Shown in pieces: positions 56,864 through 64,000 of a DNA stretch of 64,000 nt. Every line of letters begins with the position of its first letter. The first letter of the stretch is position 1. Position numbers and translations under genes: made by a program. Below the pieces are notes generated by a model. It was not told the DNA's origin, searched no databases, and saw only the letters and a program-made list of their open reading frames with translations. Source of the stretch: Lachnospiraceae bacterium (GTDB lineage: Bacteria > Bacillota > Clostridia > Lachnospirales > Lachnospiraceae); contig JAEETA010000001.1 of NCBI GenBank assembly GCA_016286555.1, positions 62,001-126,000 on the forward strand. The letters are read 5' to 3'.

Positions 56864-56906
56864 ATTTTTATTCAAATATTTCCTGTTTGGTTGTATTTTT
56901 ATACAA
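56864..56906. promoter_or_regulatory. Candidate ARG boxes between the divergent arginine promoters
   Basis: TTGTAT-TTTT-ATACAA (56891-56906) is a perfect 6-bp inverted repeat with the spacing of the ArgR/AhrC consensus TGAAT-N4-ATTCA, symmetric at one changed position. ATTTTTATTCA (56864-56874) is the complement of TGAATAAAAAT, a consensus half-site, and TTGAAT follows at ~56913. Together they fit arginine-dependent repression of both operons. Confidence 0.5.
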
Positions 56907-56967
56907 ACATAATTGAATATATGCAGATTTCCGTCGCATATTTATTCTGTTTTTTTGGATTTTGGTA

Positions 56968-56995
56968 TTGCTTTTTGACCGAAAGGGGATATAAT
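56968..56995 (+). promoter_or_regulatory. Putative sigma-A promoter of argG
   Basis: TTGCTT (56968-56973), 16-bp spacer, perfect TATAAT (56990-56995), 42 bp before the ATG at 57038. AGGAGG stands at 57026-57031. Confidence 0.65.
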
Positions 56996-57037
56996 GGTCA
57001 TTGTTTCAGGAAAACGAAATCAATCAGGAGGTCCCCT

Positions 57038-58276
57038 ATGGCAAAAGAAAAAGTAGTTCTGGCATATTCCGGCGGATTGGATACCACCGCCATCATTCCC
57101 TGGCTGAAGGAGAATTTCGATTACGAAGTCATCTGCTGCTGCGTTGACTGCGGTCAGGAAGAGGAACTGGACGGCCTTGAGGAGCGTGCGAAGAGCTGCG
57201 GCGCTTCCAAGCTTTACATCGAGGATGTGACCGACGAGTTCTGTGACAAGTACATCGTTCCCTGCGTACAGGCAGGCGCTGTCTATGAGAATAAGTATCT
57301 GCTGGGCACTTCCATGGCAAGACCTCTGATCGCTAAGCGTCTGGTAGAGATCGCCCGCAAGGAGGGCGCTACCGCCATCTGCCACGGTGCAACCGGTAAG
57401 GGCAACGACCAGATCCGTTTCGAGCTGGGCATCAAGGCTCTGGCTCCCGATCTGAAGATCATCGCAGCCTGGAGAAACGAGAAGTGGACCATGGATTCCC
57501 GTGAGTCCGAGATCGCATACTGCCAGGCGCACGGCATCCATCTTCCCTTCAAGGCAGATTCCTCCTACAGCCGTGACCGCAACATCTGGCACATCTCCCA
57601 CGAGGGACTGGAGCTGGAGGATCCCGCAAACGAGCCCAATTACGACCACCTGCTGGTGCTGGGCACCACTCCCGAGAAGGCTCCCGACCAGGGCGAGTAC
57701 GTGACCATGACCTTTGAGAAGGGCGTTCCCGTATCCCTGAACGGCAAGAAGATGAAGGTTTCCGACATCATCCGCGAGCTGAACAAGCTGGGCGGCAAGC
57801 ACGGTATCGGCATCATCGACATCGTGGAGAACCGTGTGGTCGGTATGAAGAGCCGCGGCGTCTATGAGACTCCCGGCGGTACCATCCTCATGGAAGCACA
57901 TGACCAGCTGGAAGAGCTGATCCTGGACCGCGATACCTACGCATTCAAGAAGGAGATGGGCGGCAAGTTCGCAAGCCTGGTCTACGAAGGAAAGTGGTTC
58001 ACCCCTCTGCGTGAGGCAGAGCAGGCCTTCATCGAGAAGACCCAGGAGTATGTCACCGGCGAAGTGAAGTTCAAGCTCTACAAGGGCAACATCATCAAGG
58101 CCGGCACCACCTCTCCCTACTCTCTCTACAACGAGAGCATCGCAAGCTTCACCACCGGCGATCTCTACGATCACCACGACGCCGAGGGCTTCATCAACCT
58201 CTTCGGTCTGTCCGCAAAGGTGCGTGCAATGAAGCAGCAGGAGGCAGGCATCGATCCTCTGAAGATCTCCTACTAA
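57038..58276 (+). CDS. argG: Argininosuccinate synthase
   Basis: ATG 57038 follows AGGAGG and gives 412 residues. The N-terminal PP-loop is [17 protein letters not shown], then [15 protein letters not shown] and [21 protein letters not shown], all classic ArgG motifs. It joins citrulline and aspartate with ATP, the step before argininosuccinate lyase. The codon use is notably more biased toward a few codons than in neighbouring genes, as expected for high expression. argH is not adjacent. A strong terminator follows at 58285-58318. Confidence 0.95.
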   Translation: MAKEKVVLAYSGGLDTTAIIPWLKENFDYEVICCCVDCGQEEELDGLEERAKSCGASKLYIEDVTDEFCDKYIVPCVQAGAVYENKYLLGTSMARPLIAKRLVEIARKEGATAICHGATGKGNDQIRFELGIKALAPDLKIIAAWRNEKWTMDSRESEIAYCQAHGIHLPFKADSSYSRDRNIWHISHEGLELEDPANEPNYDHLLVLGTTPEKAPDQGEYVTMTFEKGVPVSLNGKKMKVSDIIRELNKLGGKHGIGIIDIVENRVVGMKSRGVYETPGGTILMEAHDQLEELILDRDTYAFKKEMGGKFASLVYEGKWFTPLREAEQAFIEKTQEYVTGEVKFKLYKGNIIKAGTTSPYSLYNESIASFTTGDLYDHHDAEGFINLFGLSAKVRAMKQQEAGIDPLKISY

Positions 58277-58284
58277 GATCCTCC

Positions 58285-58318
58285 CTCCCCCGTATCTTCG
58301 GAGCGGGGGAGTTTTTTT
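58285..58318 (+). terminator. Rho-independent terminator after argG
   Basis: CTCCCCCG (58285-58292) pairs with CGGGGGAG (58304-58311), followed by T7. It lies 8 bp after the argG stop. Confidence 0.9.
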
Positions 58319-58354
58319 CCCATTTTCTCAATCTGCCCCCCGGAGGGATATCAC

Positions 58355-59068
58355 ATGCATATCGCCATCTGTGACGACAATGTAGCGGACAGGAAGCAGC
58401 TGGAGCGTCTCCTGGGCCGGGAATCCGACCGCGTGAAGGATACCGCAGGGATTTTTTACATCGATTCCTACGGAAATCCTGAGTCCCTGCTCTCCCATCC
58501 CATGCAATACGATGTTTTTTTCATCGATATCTGCCACACCGTGGGCTTAAGCGGCCTGGAGGTAGCGAAAGCCCTGACGGAAAAAGGGGTCTCCGCGCCC
58601 TTTGTCATGTGCAGCTCCGATGTGGACTACACCGCCCAGGACATTCCGGGGCATGTGATCCACCTGGAAAAACCTATTCCGGTGGCAAAGCTCCGGGAGA
58701 CGCTGGAGATCGCACAGCACCTGTCGGATACGGCGGAGAAAAAGATCGAGCTCCGGGAGGACTGGGCTTCCCATTATGTCAGTGCGGAGGAGATCCTCTA
58801 CGCCTTTGCAAAAGGCAACCGCACCCATGTATATCTGACGGAGGGGCGGATCTTTAAGATCTTCGGGAGGCCCTATCTCCTGTATGATTCCATAGAAAAA
58901 GAGCATCCCTCGTTCGTGATGCCCTCTTTCGGTACCATTGTGAATTGTGACCATATCCGGGAAGTGAAATTCCCCTGCAGAGCCGTTATGGACGACGGAC
59001 GAAAGATCTTCCTTCATCCCCGGATCATGAATTACGTACGGGAATCGCTGCGACATTCGGATTCATAA
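58355..59068 (+). CDS. LytTR-family response regulator without adjacent kinase
   Basis: A 237-residue protein with a receiver domain (acidic CDD at 6-8, phospho-acceptor D58 in FFIDICH, Lys in HLEKPIP) and a C-terminal LytTR DNA-binding domain (about 135-235: YVSAEEILYAFAKGNRTHVYL, PSFVMPSFGTIVNCDHIREV). Such proteins (AgrA, LytR, VirR type) usually pair with a membrane sensor and a peptide signal, but none is next to it. Its final 44 bp overlap the 3' end of the degV gene on the opposite strand. Confidence 0.87.
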   Translation: MHIAICDDNVADRKQLERLLGRESDRVKDTAGIFYIDSYGNPESLLSHPMQYDVFFIDICHTVGLSGLEVAKALTEKGVSAPFVMCSSDVDYTAQDIPGHVIHLEKPIPVAKLRETLEIAQHLSDTAEKKIELREDWASHYVSAEEILYAFAKGNRTHVYLTEGRIFKIFGRPYLLYDSIEKEHPSFVMPSFGTIVNCDHIREVKFPCRAVMDDGRKIFLHPRIMNYVRESLRHSDS

Positions 59069-59936
59069 GATCGCTGACGCTGTCCAGGAGATTTGCCGCG
59101 ATGGTAACGATGACGCCGCCGTCGCTGGCGTACAGGGAGCTGACGCCTCTGGTATCCATGATGGACACCCGCACAAATTCCATTTTTTCCTGGATCATCC
59201 TGCGTACCTGCTCAGCCCGCTCTGGAGCGTTGCAATGGGTGATCATGAGACTGTATCCTCCCGCCCTGGGCACAGCTGCCACCACTTCCTCGGCCAGCTT
59301 GCTCAGGGCTTTTTTCATGCCGATGCACTGGGCCTTCTGGATGATGATACCCTTGCAGCCCGCCATGATGGGCTTAATGGAAAGGGTACTGGCTACCAGA
59401 GCCTTTACCGCGCTGAGTCTGCCGTTTTTCCGCAGGGCCTCCAGGCTGTCCAGCACAAAGAAGGTCCGGATATTGCTGCGATAGTTGGAGATTTTACGGG
59501 TGATCTCCTCAAAGGAAAGTCCCTGTGCCTCCAGCTCCATGAGCTTCATGGCAATCTGGGTCTCGCCGCAGGAAGCGGACTCGGAGTCGATGACGAAGAT
59601 GTCCTTATGCTCATGCTCCTCCAGGTAGAGATCTCTGCCCAGCACAGCGCTGTTGTAGCTGCCGGAGAGATGGGAGGACAGGGTGATGATATAAACATGC
59701 TCCGCGTCGCAATCGCAGGCCTCGGCGTAAAGCGCCGGGGAAGGGCATGCGGATCTGGGGCATTCGGGAGAGGATGCCACCGCCTGCAGAAAGGCCTTCT
59801 GGTCGAAGGAGTCGTCATCCAGAGTACGATAATCCCCTCCCACCTCCAGGGTCAGAGGGATCCGCTGGAAACGGGGATCCTGTAAGTACTCTTCCGGCAG
59901 CTCACAGCAGCTGTCCACCACAATCTTGTATTGCAT
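59025..59936 (-). CDS. DegV-family fatty-acid-binding protein
   Basis: A 303-residue protein with the DegV opening KIVVDSCCELPEEYLQ, the ligand-loop ITLSSHLSGSYNSAVLG, and a second domain with FFVLDSLEALRKNGRLSAVKALVASTLSIKPIM. DegV/FakB proteins bind a fatty acid for phosphorylation by FakA. The gene converges on the LytTR gene with a 44-bp overlap and diverges from the DUF5721-type gene across a spacer with a near-perfect operator-like repeat. No FakA homologue is in the window. Confidence 0.88.
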   Translation of the reverse strand: MQYKIVVDSCCELPEEYLQDPRFQRIPLTLEVGGDYRTLDDDSFDQKAFLQAVASSPECPRSACPSPALYAEACDCDAEHVYIITLSSHLSGSYNSAVLGRDLYLEEHEHKDIFVIDSESASCGETQIAMKLMELEAQGLSFEEITRKISNYRSNIRTFFVLDSLEALRKNGRLSAVKALVASTLSIKPIMAGCKGIIIQKAQCIGMKKALSKLAEEVVAAVPRAGGYSLMITHCNAPERAEQVRRMIQEKMEFVRVSIMDTRGVSSLYASDGGVIVTIAANLLDSVSDLMNPNVAAIPVRNS

Positions 59937-59980
59937 GGGTTTTCCTCACTTTTTTACCGTAGTCGTATCAGGAAACTGCT

Positions 59981-60003
59981 CATGTAGTTTTGAATACTAC
60001 ATG
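59981..60003. promoter_or_regulatory. Perfect 8-bp inverted repeat between degV-like and DUF5721-type genes
   Basis: CATGTAGT (59981-59988) and ACTACATG (59996-60003) flank the 7-bp centre TTTGAAT. No terminator features are present and both flanking genes point away, so an operator is likely. The regulator is unknown. Confidence 0.55.
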
Positions 60004-60069
60004 TGATACTATAGCATAGAAAACGGATTTTGTACAGTATTTACGGGATTTTTGGGAAAGGCGTCAGGC

Positions 60070-60564
60070 ATGATCGCACTTGGAATTTCCTCGGCCAGGG
60101 CCCTGATGGGACCCCTTCTGACGGGAGATGCCTTCGACAGCTTTCTGTTGCAGGAAGCTACCGTACGGGCAGCCGTCTCCTATCAGATCGACGGCCGGGT
60201 AAGAAACACATATTTTTCGGAGGATGATCCGGAGAAGCCGGATTACGAATGGATGCCCTGGTCCCGGATGCGGGAAGTGATCTACGGGCTGATCCGCGGA
60301 CAGCACACCCCGGAATATCTGCGGTTTATCCTGCAGCTGAAGCCGGAAAGCGCACTGGAGATGCTGCAGCGCAACGATCCCGAGAGTGATTTTTCCCAGG
60401 TGCACGCTCTGGTCATCGGCATTACCTTCGAAGAGGGAAAAGCGGTCATCACCACCGGCACCTCCTACGCCACCTTCGTTCCGGACAAAAGCGCGGACCG
60501 GATCTGGGACAAACAATTCCCCAGATTTCTGGAGATGAAGGGGATTCCCTTTGAAGTGATGTAA
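60070..60564 (+). CDS. DUF5721-type protein, unknown function
   Basis: From ATG 60070 (AAAGG upstream; a TTG six codons earlier is possible) the protein has 164 residues. It reads IALGISSARALMGPLLTGDAFDSFLLQEATV, then RNTYFSEDDPEKPDYEWMPWSRMREVIYGLIRG, and ends with a beta-rich region. I recognise the DUF5721 pattern of Lachnospiraceae proteins, but no function is known to me. It stands alone, divergent from the degV-like gene. Confidence 0.7.
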   Translation: MIALGISSARALMGPLLTGDAFDSFLLQEATVRAAVSYQIDGRVRNTYFSEDDPEKPDYEWMPWSRMREVIYGLIRGQHTPEYLRFILQLKPESALEMLQRNDPESDFSQVHALVIGITFEEGKAVITTGTSYATFVPDKSADRIWDKQFPRFLEMKGIPFEVM

Positions 60565-60596
60565 AAAATCAGAGCCCCGCGCGATGCGAGGCTCTG
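60563..60596 (-). terminator. Rho-independent terminator after the downstream GNAT gene
   Basis: CAGAGCC (60570-60576) pairs with GGCTCTG (60590-60596) with inner CGC/GCG pairing. On the minus strand ATTTTTT follows. It lies 4 bp past the GNAT stop and is convergent with the DUF5721-type gene. Confidence 0.82.
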
Positions 60597-60600
60597 TCTA

Positions 60601-61197
60601 TCAGTTTTCCAGAAGCTCTGCTTCTCCCTCATAGAGAGGGGGCAGGGCTTTTTTGTTTGCTTCTTCGGATCCTGCAGGAGCAGTGGCGGTCAGGTCCTTC
60701 ACCATCACATCCCGGATGAGACCGCCGTATTTTTCCTCACTGTGATCATAAACAAACCCGGAACGCAGCAGGTTGTCCCGGCTGTGGGGGTTTTGGGGAG
60801 AGACGGTAGCCAGGATGTGGGTATAGCCGCGACGCGCCGCCATACGGGAAAAAATCCGGCCGATGCGCTGCTGGAAACCCTGTCCGCGGTATTCCTCCCG
60901 GATCATCGCCAGCTTAAAATTCCCCGCTTTTTCCACGGAGAAATGCTCCAGATGGGTGGCCAGACTCTCCGCTCCGTCTCCGGGATCCACAAAGATCCCG
61001 ATGCCGGCCAGGAGATCCCCGTCAAAAAGCCCCAATGTCAGGTTGGGCTCCCGGGTGCATTCCGCAAACATCTCCGCCGTATTCCGGCGCAGAAGATCCG
61101 AATGCTCCCCCAGGGTGGCGAAAACCGCATCCTGAAGTGCCAGGATATCCTGCAGGTCGCTTTCCGTGCATTTTCTCAGAAGCAATCCGTTCCCCAT
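60601..61197 (-). CDS. GNAT-family acetyltransferase
   Basis: A 198-residue protein. It opens LLLRKCTESDLQDILALQDAVF, has the acetyl-CoA loop IREEYRGQGFQQRIG and ends the core with NLLRSGFVYDHSEEKYGG. A 30-residue acidic tail (GSEEANKKALPPLYEGEAELLEN) extends past the usual fold. The substrate is unknown. It is the last gene of a short minus-strand run with the hypothetical membrane protein and RidA. Confidence 0.78.
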   Translation of the reverse strand: MGNGLLLRKCTESDLQDILALQDAVFATLGEHSDLLRRNTAEMFAECTREPNLTLGLFDGDLLAGIGIFVDPGDGAESLATHLEHFSVEKAGNFKLAMIREEYRGQGFQQRIGRIFSRMAARRGYTHILATVSPQNPHSRDNLLRSGFVYDHSEEKYGGLIRDVMVKDLTATAPAGSEEANKKALPPLYEGEAELLEN

Positions 61198-61214
61198 CCA
61201 CAGTCCTCCGAAAC

Positions 61215-61982
61215 TTACTTACCGGCTTTCTTGCCGGTCTGTTTTTTCTCCTTTGCGACGGTATACCCCTCCATAATGGCATCGTATTCCGCTTTTTTAC
61301 CGCAGCGCTCACAAGCCGCCTCCAGGCGGTTGGCATAGCGGTACACATGCAGGCCCCGGGCGAGGCGATAGTCCATCCAACGGCGCTCCAGCCAGTAGAT
61401 GTTCTTAAAGTTCCCCGGCTGCAGCACCAGCTTTTCCCTCTGGAACAGCTCGCTGTGTGCCGCCAGGAAAAAGCGGTAGGAAAAGAGGTCATTGAGCATT
61501 TCCATCTGGATCGCCCCCTTCTCCAGCAGCAGGTAAATGCACTCAAAGAAGGTGAGGTAATTGGAGATCTGGAACCGGCTCAGCTTCAGCTCTTCCGTAT
61601 CCCCCGCATAAGGATTCGCGTCATCATCCGGGTGCAGTTTCCTGTACTCGGGAGAAGTAAAATACTCCTTCTCCAGGGCAGTGTAGACCACGGCGTAATC
61701 TCCGGTCTCCACAAAGGACTGGTTAAGGTTCAGGATAAACTCCGCTTCCTGAAGTTTGTGGGATTCGCGCATCTGCAGAAAAAGGCTTACAGCAGCACCC
61801 ACCAGGGAAAATCCCGTAAACAGTGTCTCCAGATAGGACACATGGACATCGTTCTGAAACCAGGGAAGATTTCCCAGACTCAGCATCAGGCCGAAGACCG
61901 CCAGCAGGATAAACAGAACCAGGATCGTTCGCCAGATGGCGACATTCCGCTTCATATTTTTGGTAGCTATCTTTCCTCCCAT
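61215..61982 (-). CDS. Hypothetical protein with two N-terminal membrane helices
   Basis: A 255-residue protein. Hydrophobic segments at about 17-38 and 52-68 are followed by a mostly helical soluble region of ~180 residues (LQEAEFILNLNQSFVETGDYAVVYTALEKEYF; LKLSRFQISNYLTFFECIYLLLEKGAI) and a Lys-rich tail. The pattern recalls DUF4760-like proteins, but I am not sure. Its ATG shares a base with the RidA stop, so expression is coupled. Confidence 0.6.
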   Translation of the reverse strand: MGGKIATKNMKRNVAIWRTILVLFILLAVFGLMLSLGNLPWFQNDVHVSYLETLFTGFSLVGAAVSLFLQMRESHKLQEAEFILNLNQSFVETGDYAVVYTALEKEYFTSPEYRKLHPDDDANPYAGDTEELKLSRFQISNYLTFFECIYLLLEKGAIQMEMLNDLFSYRFFLAAHSELFQREKLVLQPGNFKNIYWLERRWMDYRLARGLHVYRYANRLEAACERCGKKAEYDAIMEGYTVAKEKKQTGKKAGK

Positions 61983-62353
61983 CAGATCTCCGCGATGACC
62001 TCGATTTCACACAAAACGTTCTTGGGCAGGTCCTTTACCGCCACGCAGCTCCGGGCGGGCTTTTCGGTAAAGTACTGGGCATAGACGCCGTTAAACGCGG
62101 CAAAATCTCCCATATCTGCCAGGAAGCAGGTGGTCTTCACCACCCTGGAATAATCGGTGCCGGCGGCCTTCAGGATGGCGCCCACATTCTTGCAGGCCTG
62201 ATGGGTCTGCTCCTCGATGGTGCCCTGGAGCACCTCGCCGGTGGCCGGAACGATGGGGATCTGACCTGATGCAAAGAGCAGATTCCCGGTAACAATGCCC
62301 TGGGAATAAGGGCCGATGGCTGCAGGTGCCTGATCTGTGGAAATAAACTTCAT
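61982..62353 (-). CDS. RidA/YjgF-family enamine/imine deaminase
   Basis: A 123-residue protein with family features PAAIGPYSQGIVTGNLLFASGQIP, Arg in YSRVVKTTCFLADM and the C-terminal PARSCVAVKDLPKNVLCEIEVIAEI. RidA trimers hydrolyse reactive enamines or imines such as 2-aminoacrylate from PLP enzymes, protecting metabolism. Length is exact for the family. It is the first gene of the run ending at 60601. Confidence 0.9.
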   Translation of the reverse strand: MKFISTDQAPAAIGPYSQGIVTGNLLFASGQIPIVPATGEVLQGTIEEQTHQACKNVGAILKAAGTDYSRVVKTTCFLADMGDFAAFNGVYAQYFTEKPARSCVAVKDLPKNVLCEIEVIAEI

Positions 62354-62425
62354 AATGACCTCCTCATGGTTTTATTGAACCTATCGGTTTTATTGGTTAT
62401 CCAGTTTTTCGTGATTCCGAGGGCT

Positions 62426-62683
62426 TCAGTCTTCGGGCTCATCCTCGTCGAACTGTGCTTTCACGTAGGAGCCTCTGGGGGTGGTCTCGATGTCAGCTAC
62501 CACGCCTTCTTTGGACAGGAGACGCTTCGTGAAGGGAATATTGGCGGACATGGCCAGGGAAGGATCCTCCGGCACGCCGATGGTGTAGTAATAGTTGCTG
62601 GGGAGCACGCCCTCGTTTACGATGACGCTCTGGCCGATCTCCAGCTTGCCGGGGCGTTCCATTTTGAATTCCATTTCCCGCAT
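62426..62683 (-). CDS. Small protein of unknown function
   Basis: ATG 62683 with GGAGG at 6-bp spacing gives 85 residues: EMEFKMERPGKLEIGQSVIV, NEGVLPSNYYYTIGVPEDPS and an acidic end DEDEPED. The strong ribosome-binding site and clean start support a real gene. It is beta-rich and soluble. I do not know the family. It lies 73 bp upstream of RidA. Confidence 0.6.
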   Translation of the reverse strand: MREMEFKMERPGKLEIGQSVIVNEGVLPSNYYYTIGVPEDPSLAMSANIPFTKRLLSKEGVVADIETTPRGSYVKAQFDEDEPED

Positions 62684-62823
62684 GATGATCCTCCTGCTGA
62701 CTGATTTCACTTTCATTAGTTTAGCACAAAACATCCTATGCCGGGGAGATATTACAGTACAAATCCGGGAACGGTCTTTTTTGCCCGGGAGCGGGCGCCA
62801 GACAAGGGGCACCGACGAAGACG

Positions 62824-62840
62824 CCTGAGGTGTGCTCAGG
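62824..62840. repeat. Small hairpin downstream of the edge solute-binding protein gene
   Basis: CCTGAG (62824-62829) and CTCAGG (62835-62840) pair around GTGTG just past the stop at 62853; an outer AAGACG/CGTCTT pair encloses it. No T-run adjoins it, so termination is uncertain. Confidence 0.45.
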
Positions 62841-62852
62841 AAAACGCCCGTC

Positions 62853-64000
62853 TTAGCGGCTCTCCGACAGGTAGAGCTGCACCCGGCTGTCGATGATCCG
62901 TGCCGTCTCCTCGGCGGATTTCTGTCCCGCCAGGAAGGGGCCCATCTCCTCCTCTACAATGATGCAGATGGGATCCAGCTCCGACGGAACGGGCCTGGCC
63001 TCCCGGATCAGGCGCAGGTAGGTCTCGCCCTGCTCCTCCGTCAGCGACTGCACCGTCACATCCAGGAGTCCGGTCTGTGAGTTATAGGTGATATTGCCGC
63101 CGGCGTTTTTTTCCTGATAGAGCTCAAACTCTTCCTGCAGCTGGTCCGGACGGACCGGAAGGACACAGAAGGTGTCCGACATTCCTACCAGGTTACCGCC
63201 CATGGAATGGCTGGAGCGCAGATACTGACGCTGTCCCTCCTCCGAGATCAGCCAGCGGAGGAAATCCTTTGCCGCCTCCGCATTGGGAGAATCCGCATTG
63301 ACCACAAATCCGAAGGCCTCGATGTAGCCGCCGCTGCCCTGCTGCCGGGGAAATCCCAGGAAAGAGGGCTGTCCTTGGAAATACACCTCCGCCCGGTTCA
63401 TCAGCGTAAAGGAATCCGGCATATTGCTGACATCTCCGGCGATCCTGCCGTCATAGATCCCCTGCTCCCATTCTCTGCCGAAATTCTCTCCGTCCACTTT
63501 TCCGTATTTTTTCGCAAACTCCAAGACCCGGACAAAAGGTGCTTCCTCCAGGTGGCTCTCCCCGGCCCCCCAGTCGATGTAATCGCTGCAGGCCGTGTCA
63601 TAGAGCGCAAAATACTCTGCCAGATAGGCAGGAGGCGCCATCAGAGCCAGCTCCGCGCCAGAGCCCTCGATCCGCTCCATGAAATCCTCCGTATTCCAGG
63701 TCTCCAGATCCCCGGCGATCCGCCGGGAGGTCACATAGGTTTGCAGCCGGATCTCGTAGGGGAGCATGTACTGAGTCCCATCCACCTGACCGCAGGCCAG
63801 CGCAGAGGCAAACACCCCGTCTCTCGCTTCCTCTGCCAGGTCATCCAGCGAAAGGAAAGCTCCCTTCACGGCCAGGGCAGGCACATCCACCATTTCGGTC
63901 TCGATGAGATCCGGGGCTTCTCCGGCAGCCAGCTGCTTTTCCAGACGCTCCATATAGTCCAGTCCCGTCTGCTCCTGCAGCACGATCCGGTAGTCCTCGC
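62853..64000 (-). CDS. Extracellular solute-binding protein, C-terminal part, cut by window edge
   Basis: The frame is open to the right edge; about 382 residues are visible without an N-terminus. Features are typical of family 1 ABC binding proteins: RLEKQLAAGEAPDLIETEM, TQYMLPYEIRLQTYVTSR, LMNRAEVYFQGQPSFLGFPRQ and AEAAKDFLRWLISEEGQRQYLRSS. The ligand is probably a sugar. The upstream end and any permease lie outside. An internal GTG at 63983 is unlikely to be the start because the frame continues with matching sequence (EDYRIVLQEQ). Confidence 0.78.
   Translation of the reverse strand, partial: EDYRIVLQEQTGLDYMERLEKQLAAGEAPDLIETEMVDVPALAVKGAFLSLDDLAEEARDGVFASALACGQVDGTQYMLPYEIRLQTYVTSRRIAGDLETWNTEDFMERIEGSGAELALMAPPAYLAEYFALYDTACSDYIDWGAGESHLEEAPFVRVLEFAKKYGKVDGENFGREWEQGIYDGRIAGDVSNMPDSFTLMNRAEVYFQGQPSFLGFPRQQGSGGYIEAFGFVVNADSPNAEAAKDFLRWLISEEGQRQYLRSSHSMGGNLVGMSDTFCVLPVRPDQLQEEFELYQEKNAGGNITYNSQTGLLDVTVQSLTEEQGETYLRLIREARPVPSELDPICIIVEEEMGPFLAGQKSAEETARIIDSRVQLYLSESR

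Noticed and set aside
56975-56995. TTGACC as the -35 of argG
   Set aside because: It is only 9 bp from TATAAT; TTGCTT at 56968-56973 has proper spacing.
1-64000. rRNA or tRNA genes
   Set aside because: I looked for conserved tRNA arm patterns and rRNA segments in the spacers and saw none; a covariance-model scan would be decisive.

Overview
The window looks like a chromosomal segment of a GC-rich member of the Clostridia, most likely Lachnospiraceae. This rests on family resemblance: a type Ic aspartate aminotransferase, a DUF5721-type protein, a CmpB-type membrane protein, ComEA/ComEC/HolA, a SpoVB-type flippase, strong GGAGG ribosome-binding sites and low-GC spacers. I see no rRNA, tRNA, CRISPR array, insertion sequence or prophage module. 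Most genes are on the minus strand.

Layout. 1-16 kb is mainly housekeeping: pyrH (cut by the edge), a bactofilin, a polysaccharide deacetylase, DAHP synthase, an XerD-like recombinase, a Nudix hydrolase, an aminotransferase, rqcH, a lipid flippase, an Fe-S aldo/keto reductase, and a patch of small membrane proteins and lipoproteins. 16-21.4 kb (plus strand) holds an unusual ankyrin-GH43 fusion and a FIST/soluble chemoreceptor pair. 21.4-29.05 kb is a sulfur-assimilation operon: siroheme sulfite reductase, TusA-like protein, metal-chelate-type ABC importer, LysR regulator, MetY, and a ubiquitin-like sulfur carrier with its E1-like activator and JAMM protease. 29.27-37.03 kb is a second eight-gene operon: a radical SAM protein with a CX9CX2C motif, an FMN split-barrel protein, an amino-acid-type ABC importer, an enolase-superfamily enzyme, a DszB-like putative desulfinase without signal peptide, and an amidohydrolase. 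37.4-51.1 kb holds glgA, pyrF, mscL with an added zinc ribbon, comEC, a glycosyltransferase, holA, a GerMN lipoprotein, a two-component system and comEA. 51.2-58.3 kb is the arginine region: argJ-argB-argD, with argG divergent. The rest is regulatory and hypothetical genes and the C-terminal part of a solute-binding protein.

Main hypothesis. The two operons at 21.4-37.0 kb may form one sulfur-scavenging route. An organosulfur compound would be imported and processed by the amidohydrolase, enolase-superfamily and radical SAM enzymes. The DszB-like protein would release sulfite, the sulfite reductase would make sulfide, and the carrier (ending Gly-Gly-Gly-Arg) would pass it as a thiocarboxylate to MetY, giving homocysteine. 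The second half matches the HcyS/HcyD/HcyF/MetY pathway described in Wolinella succinogenes. The first half is inference.

A second theme is intergenic: several spacers carry runs of nested, tandem or interleaved inverted repeats, most without the U-tract of a terminator.
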